From the NCBI GenBank assembly GCA_011389575.1, contig JAABUB010000005.1, positions 1-64,000 on the forward strand: DNA of 64,000 nucleotides, in the 5' to 3' direction. The position numbers and the translations under genes are program-made. Positions 31,371-39,483 of this stretch are shown here, one piece after another. Under the pieces are notes generated by a model. It did no database searches and had not been told where the DNA came from. It saw only the letters and a program-made list of their open reading frames with translations. This stretch comes from Desulfotignum sp. (lineage in GTDB: Bacteria; Desulfobacterota; Desulfobacteria; Desulfobacterales; Desulfobacteraceae). Every line of letters starts with the position of its first letter. Positions within the stretch are counted from its first letter, which is position 1.

Positions 31371-32135
31371 TTAGGTATTTTTTTCTTCTTTTTTTGTATC
31401 AGAAAGGTAAATATTGAGCTTGTCTTCCATGAGCTTGGGGTGTTCTCCTTCCCGTATGGAAAGGATCCCTTCAAAAATAATATTCATATTGGTGATTTCT
31501 TCTTCGTTTCTGCCCCGAAGCTTATCACTCATGGGAATAAAAAACAGGTTGGCCAGCACAGCGCCGTAAAAAGTGGTGATCATGGCCACTGCCATTTTAG
31601 GTCCAATGGAAGAGGGATCATCCAGATTGGCCAGCATCTGGATCAGCCCGATCAGGGTTCCCACCATACCGAATGCAGGTGCATACGCTCCCATGGCCCC
31701 GAATATCTCAGCACCGGTATCCAGTCCTTTTTTGGTCAAATGCATCTGTTTTTGCATGATAGCGGCTATATCCATGGTTTTCACCCCATCCACCGTCATT
31801 TGCAGGGCCTGGGCCAGATAGGGATTCGCAGTGGTCTCAATATCACCCTCAATAGACAAAAGCCCCCCTTTTCTGGCTTTGTTGGAAATTTCCACCAGGT
31901 TTTCAATAATATCCTGGGGTTTTTCAATTTTAAAAATGAACACTTTCACAGCGGTTTTAAATACACCCAGAAACTGGGCCAGAGGATAACCGATCATGGT
32001 GGCGGCAAATGTTCCCCCCACCACGACAAGCACCGCAGGAATATTCACAAACATCATGATGCTGCCGCCCAGCAATATGGTACCCAGAACAAATCCTATT
32101 CCTGAAACAACCCCGATAAACGAAGAAATGTCCAT
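31371..32135 (-). CDS. motA: MotA-family stator protein
   Basis: IGFVLGTILLGGSIMMFVNIPAVLVVVGGTFAATMI... and ...APAFGMVGTLIGLIQMLANLDDPSSIGPKMAVAMITTFYGAVLAN. Confidence 0.94.
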   Translation of the reverse strand: MDISSFIGVVSGIGFVLGTILLGGSIMMFVNIPAVLVVVGGTFAATMIGYPLAQFLGVFKTAVKVFIFKIEKPQDIIENLVEISNKARKGGLLSIEGDIETTANPYLAQALQMTVDGVKTMDIAAIMQKQMHLTKKGLDTGAEIFGAMGAYAPAFGMVGTLIGLIQMLANLDDPSSIGPKMAVAMITTFYGAVLANLFFIPMSDKLRGRNEEEITNMNIIFEGILSIREGEHPKLMEDKLNIYLSDTKKEEKNT

Positions 32136-32138
32136 TTT

Positions 32139-33482
32139 TTAAACCTTTATGTAGAGTATGTCATCCACAGGGAATTCCCTGTTGTATTGTATGATCTTGT
32201 CAATTGCCGCTCTGGTCAACACGGTATCAGCACTGAACAGCTTGGTGCCGTCAGCAGTGAACAGGGCACATCCCAGGCGCATACCAGGCGCAATCTGGTC
32301 TATCCCCACCTCCCGGATCTGGAAGGCATCCGCTCCCATGTGCAGCAGGGCATATTTTTCAAGCCGGTTGACAACCAGGGGATCCAGACGGGACCCTGCC
32401 AGATTTTCCAGGGCAGCCATAAGGTCTTCCAGGCACAGGATATCCTCCCTGTGCTTTACGGCATCAAACATATCTGCTCCGGCCAGAATCCGGGATGCCA
32501 GAGGGATATAGTCTTTTTTCAATCCCTTGGGGTAACCGGTACCATCTGCATTTTCATGCATATGCCGGATAATCTTTGCGGTTTTTTCAAATACCTGACA
32601 ATGGCTGAGCAGGTCCGCCCCTTTCACTGGATACTGTAACTGAATATTTTTCTCAAAAGCGGTCAACTGGTCAAATGGTTTTGTCTGTGCTGTCCGGGGC
32701 ATGAAAACAAGCCCGATTTCATGCAACATACCAGCTTTATGAATATTCTCCAACTTTTTTTCATCAAAGCCCAGACCTTTGCCGATAAAGCAGGCAATAT
32801 CTGCCACACGTTCTGCATGTCCCCGGCTGGTTTCAACCTGCCTGCGAATCAGTTGAGACAGCAGTTTTTCACAGCCGGCCATATTCTGATCAAGGGCCTT
32901 TTTTGCCTTTTGCACCTGGTTTTTCAGGTGGCTGCGCTCTTTGTTCATGTGGTGGATCTGCTTCAGGGCATTATTAAGACTGGTTTTTTCCTGGATAAGC
33001 TCACTTTTAACAACAGACAAGGCATTTTTGAATCTGTTCAGATACGTACTGGCTTGATTCATGGTCTGTTTACTATTAAAATTTTTTTGTTCCAGAATCT
33101 TATGCCGGAGGTAGGGGTATGAAAGATAACGCAGTGCCTGCTCTTGAACCGGGCGGGGTATCACCTCATCAAATCCGCATTCCCGAAAACGGTATTTTTC
33201 TTCCATGGAGATATCAGTGTCCACAACCAGAAAAAATCCGGGCCGGAAAAAAAAAGGCACTTCAGCCAGCCAGGCACCCCAGGTTTGTAACACATCCATG
33301 GTGACACAGGGTCCGGGATCCACCAATACAATATCCGGATGGAATCTGCGGGCAATCTTTTCGCACCGAACTTTTGTTTCACCAGATTGTACAATGAATC
33401 CGTCAGCTGTTTCAAAGGGATCAGTATGGGCTGTTCCAGAGGCATGTTTTGCAAAAAGAACAGATATGGTTTCTGAAGCCAT
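32139..33482 (-). CDS. Degenerate HD-GYP domain protein with receiver-like N-terminus
   Basis: N-terminal pseudo-receiver, coiled coil, then HAERVADIACFIGKGLGF...GMLHEIGL...HMHENADGTGYPKGLKKDYIPLASRILAGADMFDAV. Confidence 0.82.
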   Translation of the reverse strand: MASETISVLFAKHASGTAHTDPFETADGFIVQSGETKVRCEKIARRFHPDIVLVDPGPCVTMDVLQTWGAWLAEVPFFFRPGFFLVVDTDISMEEKYRFRECGFDEVIPRPVQEQALRYLSYPYLRHKILEQKNFNSKQTMNQASTYLNRFKNALSVVKSELIQEKTSLNNALKQIHHMNKERSHLKNQVQKAKKALDQNMAGCEKLLSQLIRRQVETSRGHAERVADIACFIGKGLGFDEKKLENIHKAGMLHEIGLVFMPRTAQTKPFDQLTAFEKNIQLQYPVKGADLLSHCQVFEKTAKIIRHMHENADGTGYPKGLKKDYIPLASRILAGADMFDAVKHREDILCLEDLMAALENLAGSRLDPLVVNRLEKYALLHMGADAFQIREVGIDQIAPGMRLGCALFTADGTKLFSADTVLTRAAIDKIIQYNREFPVDDILYIKV

Positions 33483-33505
33483 GACAACCCTAAGTTATTG
33501 GTTTT

Positions 33506-34057
33506 TTATTCAGTATAGTCATGGAGCCACCACTCATCCCAGCCGGTTTGCATAATGCTGCGGGCCATCTGTCTTCCTGTATCTGTTTTCAGCCGTTCCA
33601 AAACCACCAGGAGCCATTTGTCAGCAAAAGCCGCACCAGTATCCTTGAGTTTTTTTAATTCAAGGATAAAAGACAGCTGGTCAGCATCTTTTGCCAGCCG
33701 GGCCTCTCTGGTTTCACCCAGGTTGAATTCTGAAATCAGGGATATGATATCTGTGGCAAAGGGAAGATCCTTTGTCAGGTGGTCGATGGCTTTGGATTCA
33801 TCGGTGCTGGAATAGTGTTTCTGCACATAGTTGAAGTCCCCGGTCCTGGCTTCAGCCATATCATGAACCAGGGCCATGGCCATGAGCCGTTCACCATTGG
33901 CTTCAGGATCCAGCCGTGACATAACAAAGCAGATAAATGCCATGGAAAAACAATGTTCTGCAATGCTTTCCCGGCCTGCGCCCAAAAAGGCATACCCTGA
34001 CCGATTAAGATCTTTTAAAATCCTGGCTTCAAACAATAGATTGGCAATCTGCTTCAT
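33506..34057 (-). CDS. HD-domain (YfbR/HDDC2-like) hydrolase
   Basis: ESIAEHCFSMAFICFVMS...LVHDMAEARTGD. Confidence 0.88.
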   Translation of the reverse strand: MKQIANLLFEARILKDLNRSGYAFLGAGRESIAEHCFSMAFICFVMSRLDPEANGERLMAMALVHDMAEARTGDFNYVQKHYSSTDESKAIDHLTKDLPFATDIISLISEFNLGETREARLAKDADQLSFILELKKLKDTGAAFADKWLLVVLERLKTDTGRQMARSIMQTGWDEWWLHDYTE

Positions 34058-34155
34058 TTTTATAAATCCTGGTAATTTCAGGTAACAATTGCTGGGTTTT
34101 TATAAAACAGGCCTGCAAAAAAAGTCAAGAATTCCCGGCTATCCAAAGATGAATA

Positions 34156-35979
34156 TTAAAACTGATCCCAGGTAATGCGCAGAATTTCCTGATAGGTGGT
34201 CTCGCCCTGCAGCATTTTTTTAATCCCATTTTGGCGCAGCAGCACCAGTCCCTGTTCCACAGCCTTGTTCCGCATGGCTTTCAGGCTGCCATCCGGGGTA
34301 CTCATTTTTTTCAAAGATTCTGTATAAGGCAAAATTTCATAAATACCGATCCGCCCTTTATAACCGGTTCCCCGGCATTTGTTGCATCCTTTTCCATGAC
34401 AAAGACTGACAGGACCGCTTTTTGCCACCACAAGCCCCAGTTCTGAAAGCTCTCTGGCATCCATTTCAATCCCTTGAATACAATGGGGACAGATTTTCCG
34501 TACCAGACGCTGTGCAACGACCCCGTTCAGGGAGGCATGCACCAGATACGGCGGTATGCCCAGATCCAGCAGCCTGAAAACAGCAGACACGCTGTCATTG
34601 GTATGCAGGGTAGATAGCACCAGGTGACCGGTCAAAGCAGCCTGCACAGCAGCCTGGGCGGTTTCAAGATCCCGGATTTCCCCCACCATGATGATATCCG
34701 GGTCCTGGCGCATGATATTGCGCAGCACCGATCCAAAAGTCACATTAACCGCCGGCTGAACAGAAATCTGGTTGAACTCCTCATGGATCATCTCAATGGG
34801 ATCCTCAATGGTGGTGATATTCACCTCTGCAGATGACAGCATGCGCAGGCTGGAATACAGGGTAGTGGATTTGCCTGATCCAGTGGGGCCTGTTACCAGG
34901 ACAATACCAAAAGGAAGGGTGATCAGTTTCTTGAATTTTGCAAAATCCTTTCCGGAAAACCCCAGTTTTTCAAGATCCTGAAAAAGGATATCCGGATCCA
35001 TGACCCGCATCACCACTTTTTCCCCGAATGCCACCGGAATGGTAGACACCCGGATTTCCACCTCGGTTTCTTCTTTGATCATTTTGATGCGGCCGTCCTG
35101 GGGCCGTCTTTTTTCAGCCATATCCAGGCCGGACAGGGTTTTAATGCGGCTGACAACTGCATTGTGCAGCTGCTTGGGTAGTTTGTACACCGTATGCAGG
35201 GCACCGTCAATGCGCATGCGCACCAGGCAGATATCTCTTTTGGGCTCAATATGAATATCACTGGCTTTCTGGTCAAAGGAATAGGTAAACAAATGGTTGA
35301 CTGCATTGACAATATGCTGATCTGTGGACGGCAGATCATCCTGGGGTGTGAGATTGACAAACCGTTCCAGGTTTCCCAGATCCACCCCTTTGCCGGAAAA
35401 CAGATCCTGGGCTGCAGAAATGGAATACCGGAACCCGAAAAATTCCTGGATCAGTTTTTCAATGTCAGACCTGGGGCTGAGCACCGGCACCACCTTGAGT
35501 TTTGACACCATTTCAACATCTTTTATGGCTTCATAATTAAAAGGGTCGGGCGTTGCCACCATGAGTTTGCCAGCTTCAACCTTTACAGGCAGCAAAAGAT
35601 GTTTAAAAGCAAATGACTTTGAAATAAATCCGGTCACCAGGTTCAGATCCAGTTTCAGGGGATCCACTTTTTTATATGCAAGTTTCCAGGCCCCGGCCAA
35701 TGCCCGGTAGATCATGTCTTCATCCAGAAACCGGTTTGGCTGATTTCCTGATTTAAGCCGAAGATGAACCATCACGTCAATCATGGTCAGACGGGCCATT
35801 GCCTTTTGTCTGGAAACACCTTTGAATACAGTGTTTTTTCCTGCATTATAAAGACTTTCTTTCACCCCTTTTTCCCGGCGCATCAGATCCCTTGCCTGGT
35901 CAGGCGATACCAGCCTGGCATGTACCAGAATCCTGCATATGTTCTGGGATGAAAACCGGTTGTTTTGTTGTACCTGCAT
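34156..35979 (-). CDS. GspE/PulE/PilB-family secretion ATPase
   Basis: GPTGSGKSTTLYSSLRML, GEIRDLETAQAAVQAALTGHLVLSTLHTNDS, CPHC...CHGKGCNKCRGTGYKGRIGIYEI zinc motif. Confidence 0.95.
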   Translation of the reverse strand: MQVQQNNRFSSQNICRILVHARLVSPDQARDLMRREKGVKESLYNAGKNTVFKGVSRQKAMARLTMIDVMVHLRLKSGNQPNRFLDEDMIYRALAGAWKLAYKKVDPLKLDLNLVTGFISKSFAFKHLLLPVKVEAGKLMVATPDPFNYEAIKDVEMVSKLKVVPVLSPRSDIEKLIQEFFGFRYSISAAQDLFSGKGVDLGNLERFVNLTPQDDLPSTDQHIVNAVNHLFTYSFDQKASDIHIEPKRDICLVRMRIDGALHTVYKLPKQLHNAVVSRIKTLSGLDMAEKRRPQDGRIKMIKEETEVEIRVSTIPVAFGEKVVMRVMDPDILFQDLEKLGFSGKDFAKFKKLITLPFGIVLVTGPTGSGKSTTLYSSLRMLSSAEVNITTIEDPIEMIHEEFNQISVQPAVNVTFGSVLRNIMRQDPDIIMVGEIRDLETAQAAVQAALTGHLVLSTLHTNDSVSAVFRLLDLGIPPYLVHASLNGVVAQRLVRKICPHCIQGIEMDARELSELGLVVAKSGPVSLCHGKGCNKCRGTGYKGRIGIYEILPYTESLKKMSTPDGSLKAMRNKAVEQGLVLLRQNGIKKMLQGETTYQEILRITWDQF

Positions 35980-36128
35980 TACAGCCCCTTGGCATCGAAT
36001 CCGGGTTGAACAGGATCGATACCCCCCTGTGAACAGTGAAAGTATAAACCTGCTGCCTCCATGTTATACGGCAAATCCGGCAACATTGTAAAGGCCTGAT
36101 CAGCAAATGCCCGGGCAACAGGTATCCA

Positions 36129-36289
36129 GGGGCATCGCATGTAACCACATCCTGTTCAGCTGCTTGATACCCGCTCCCCTGAGGGTGCTGTGTGACCGGC
36201 CCGAGATTAATATCTGACGGTCCTGTCACACAGCACCCTCAGGGGAGCTATGGCAATACAGGTGACACTGCATCTACATGCGATTACCC
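36129..36289. repeat. Intergenic structured repeat, copy B, with internal 24-bp perfect inverted repeat
   Basis: Ends GGGGCATCGCATGTA / TACATGCGATTACCC; inner arms GCTCCCCTGAGGGTGCTGTGTGAC (36173-36196) and GTCACACAGCACCCTCAGGGGAGC (36225-36248). Confidence 0.75.
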
Positions 36290-36376
36290 TGAGCAGGTAC
36301 CAACTTGGGGTTGACTTTTGGCCGTGACTCTGTGCAAATAACCATTTTTACAAACCAGGATAAAAAGGATGCCCGG

Positions 36377-37270
36377 GTGACCTTTGTCAAACTTTTTTTA
36401 ACTGCTTTTTTCTGGGGCGGCACCTTTGTTGCCGGAAAAATAATTGCCGGACAGGTAAATCCCCAATGTGCTGCATTTTTACGATTTGCCATTGCGTCAT
36501 TTTTTCTGGTGATTCTGACCATCCGTCTGGAAGGCAGGCTGCCGCGCATAACACCGGCGCAGGTGTTCTGGATCATGTTATCCGGTCTGACCGGCATCTT
36601 TGCCTATAACCTTTTCTTTTTCACAGGCCTCACCTTTATCAATGCCAATCGGGCGTCTTTGATCATTGCCACCAACCCGATTTTCATCAGTGTGTCTGCC
36701 GCAATTTTGTTCAAGGAAGCGTTAACCCCGGCCAAAATAACGGGCCTGCTTCTGTCTGTGACCGGTGCTGTAACCGTCATCTCCAATGGCCGCCTCTCAA
36801 GCCTGTTCCACAGCGGTATCGGTCCCGGGGAACTGGCTATTCTGGGATGTGTGGTGTCCTGGGTGTCATATTCGCTTTTGGGAAAACAATTAATGAAAAC
36901 CCTTTCTCCGGTGGCAGCTGTCTGTTATGCCTCTGTGGCCGGCACTGTGATGCTGTTTTTTCCCGCCATGTTTCAGGGCCTGTTTCAGGCGGTTCCGTTG
37001 TATACGGCAGAAAACTGGTGGGCTTTGTTTTATCTGGGGTTTTTCGGCACTGTTCTGGGATTTTTCTGGTATTACCAGGGCATTCAAAAGATCGGACCCT
37101 CAAAAGCCGGTGTTTTTATCAATTTTGTCCCGGTCAGTGCCATTGTTTTGTCATACCTGATTCTGGGAGAGCCCCTCACCCCGGCCCTTGTTTTGGGGGC
37201 AGCGCTGGTTTTTGCCGGAATTTATCTGACCACCCGGCCGGACAAGGTCCTCACAGTCCCGTCCAACTGA
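36377..37270 (+). CDS. DMT/EamA-family transporter
   Basis: Multi-TM protein with two EamA-like halves (FFWGGTFVAGKIIAG; FFWYYQGIQKIGPSKAGVFINFVPVSAIV); GTG start after AAGGA preferred over TTG at 36305. Confidence 0.88.
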   Translation: MTFVKLFLTAFFWGGTFVAGKIIAGQVNPQCAAFLRFAIASFFLVILTIRLEGRLPRITPAQVFWIMLSGLTGIFAYNLFFFTGLTFINANRASLIIATNPIFISVSAAILFKEALTPAKITGLLLSVTGAVTVISNGRLSSLFHSGIGPGELAILGCVVSWVSYSLLGKQLMKTLSPVAAVCYASVAGTVMLFFPAMFQGLFQAVPLYTAENWWALFYLGFFGTVLGFFWYYQGIQKIGPSKAGVFINFVPVSAIVLSYLILGEPLTPALVLGAALVFAGIYLTTRPDKVLTVPSN

Positions 37271-37287
37271 TAATCAAGGAAAAAAAC

Positions 37288-38049
37288 ATGTTCACATACG
37301 CCATGGTCAAAACACCGTGTAAAAATATGATCAACGGCATCAGCCACGCCAATTTGGGAAAGCCGGATTATACCCTGGCTGTAAAACAGCATGAACACTA
37401 TATTCAGGCGTTGCAATCCTGCGGTCTTGAAGTGATTGTTCTTCCGCCTGATGAGGCTTTTGCAGATTCCACCTTTATTGAAGATACCTGTCTGGTCACG
37501 GGCCGCTGCACTGTAATCACCCGGCCGGGAGCTGTATCCAGGCGCGGGGAAACCCGGGCCGTATCACGGGCAATGGCACGGTTTGACCGGCCGATAACCG
37601 GCATCCAGGCCCCTGCCACCCTGGATGCAGGAGATGTGATGATGGTAAAGGACCATTTTTATGTGGGCCTGTCCGACCGGACCAATGCAGCAGGGGTTGA
37701 TCAGCTCACAAAAATTTTGGCCCCCCATGGGTACAGTGTATCCGCGATTGGACTTTCATCTGTACTCCACCTGAAAACCGGAATTTCCTATCTGGAAGAC
37801 AATTGTCTTCTGGCATGGGGGGAATTTTTATACAAGCCGGAACTGGCCGGCTTCAAAATCCTGCCGGTAGATGAGGCTGAAGCCTGTGCTGCCAACTGCG
37901 TATGGATCAATGACCGGGTGCTGGTACCCAAAGGGTATGAAAAAACCAGGGCCATGATTGAAGACCAGGGATATGAAACCATTGCAGTGGATGTATCTGA
38001 ATTCAGAAAACTGGATGGGGGCTTAAGCTGCCTGTCCCTGCGGTTTTAA
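37288..38049 (+). CDS. Dimethylarginine dimethylaminohydrolase (DDAH)-like amidinotransferase
   Basis: FIEDTCLV, DAGDVMMV, VLHLKTGISYLED (His), GGLSCLSLRF (Cys). Confidence 0.9.
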   Translation: MFTYAMVKTPCKNMINGISHANLGKPDYTLAVKQHEHYIQALQSCGLEVIVLPPDEAFADSTFIEDTCLVTGRCTVITRPGAVSRRGETRAVSRAMARFDRPITGIQAPATLDAGDVMMVKDHFYVGLSDRTNAAGVDQLTKILAPHGYSVSAIGLSSVLHLKTGISYLEDNCLLAWGEFLYKPELAGFKILPVDEAEACAANCVWINDRVLVPKGYEKTRAMIEDQGYETIAVDVSEFRKLDGGLSCLSLRF

Positions 38050-38090
38050 CCAGGGCCTGCATACAGCAGGGGCCGGGAGCCTGAAAAAAA

Positions 38091-38136
38091 ATGCCGGAAC
38101 CGCCCTGTGCATCTTTTACAAGGACGGTTCCGGCAT
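38091..38136 (-). terminator. Rho-independent terminator of the ferredoxin gene
   Basis: ATGCCGGAACCG/CGGTTCCGGCAT stem followed by TTTTTTT on the minus strand. Confidence 0.85.
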
Positions 38137-38205
38137 TCAGGCAGCCACCAGACAAATAACACCACGTGCTATACCGGTCCGGTGGAAGCCATATGTTCCA
38201 AGGTT

Positions 38206-38394
38206 CTAGTCTTCTTCAATAACGATTGCGTCTTCTTCACACACTTCTACACAGCTCTCACATCCCATGCATTCTTCCGCATTGACCGGAACTGATTTTT
38301 CGTTTTCCATTTCAAATACTTCCACAGGACAAACGTCCACACATTCTTCACAACCAACGCATTTTGCTTCGTCAACAATTGGGGTAAATGCCAT
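38206..38394 (-). CDS. 2[4Fe-4S] ferredoxin
   Basis: CVGCEECVDVCP...CMGCESCVEVCEEDAI. Confidence 0.96.
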   Translation of the reverse strand: MAFTPIVDEAKCVGCEECVDVCPVEVFEMENEKSVPVNAEECMGCESCVEVCEEDAIVIEED

Positions 38395-38514
38395 TTTTAC
38401 AGCCTCCTAAAAATAATTAACATCATTCGATTATAAACCCATTTTTATATCAATTTTGATGTAACTGATTTAAAAAACGCTTTTATAACATGTCCTTTGG
38501 TAAAATCAAGCTTT

Positions 38515-39483
38515 TTATGCTTTTACCGCCACCCGGCAGACCACATGTCTTTTACCCGGCAGTCCGGTATGATTTTCAAGTTCCAACCCTGAAAAAATAC
38601 CCACCTGGAGCCGGGCGAACATACTGCAGTCGTCCATGGCCGGCAACAGGTCTTCTGGCAGGTTATTCTGATTTTCCGGATATTGGTGTGTCACAATTTT
38701 TTCCAGTATATCCAAAAAATGATTTTGCCATTCAGGCCTGCGCACACAACCATGTTCATGCACTTTTATGTAACCAATGTCAAGGGCATTTATGAACCGG
38801 GGAGAAATTGCCGCAAGAAAGTCAAAAACCGCACTGCTGGTGGTGATAAGCACCATCGGCCGTTCACCTGCAAAAACGTTTTCTTCTCTGGCAAAAGCTG
38901 ACCACGCCCGGATACGTGCACCTGTCATAGACAAACCTGGATCCCGAAACCGTATCTGAGCTGTATCCGGCACGATGGCATCCGGATCTCCTCTCAGATC
39001 TGCAAACAGCGCAGCCCGCCTTTTTTCCAGATCAGCCAGTTCAGCATCAACGGCTGCATTATGGGCATCAGTGATCTGGGCAATCTTTAAAAACAGCAGG
39101 GGATCAACAGAAGGTGACGTCCCGATCTTACCGGGCACATCCTGCCGGATCCTGGCCCGAAGCTCAGACTGAATGACACCGGGTCCGGCATCATCGATAA
39201 AATAGGGACTGTCCTTGAGCAAAGACTTCAGGTTCCGCTGATTGCCCTTGTGCAGTGCTGCCCAGTCCAGCCAGGCTGCCACCTGAGACTCCACCTGCCC
39301 AAGGCGGTCGTCTGAGGTGAAGACAGGGGTTGCCACTTTTTTTTCCACCAAAGGCTTCATCGGGGAATTTTTGGGCAGGTCTGCTGCCAGGGGCAGATAT
39401 TGAAAATTGGGAAAAACCGTTGCCAAAGCCCTGCGCTGATGCTGGTCAACGTGGGAAAACGGAAAAAACACCATGTCCATCAT
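38515..39483 (-). CDS. Uncharacterised protein overlapping the cysK-cysS-like fusion gene
   Basis: 322 aa ORF MMDMVFFPFSHVDQHQRRALATVFPNFQYLPL...; start overlaps the stop of the upstream gene by 4 nt. Confidence 0.82.
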   Translation of the reverse strand: MMDMVFFPFSHVDQHQRRALATVFPNFQYLPLAADLPKNSPMKPLVEKKVATPVFTSDDRLGQVESQVAAWLDWAALHKGNQRNLKSLLKDSPYFIDDAGPGVIQSELRARIRQDVPGKIGTSPSVDPLLFLKIAQITDAHNAAVDAELADLEKRRAALFADLRGDPDAIVPDTAQIRFRDPGLSMTGARIRAWSAFAREENVFAGERPMVLITTSSAVFDFLAAISPRFINALDIGYIKVHEHGCVRRPEWQNHFLDILEKIVTHQYPENQNNLPEDLLPAMDDCSMFARLQVGIFSGLELENHTGLPGKRHVVCRVAVKA

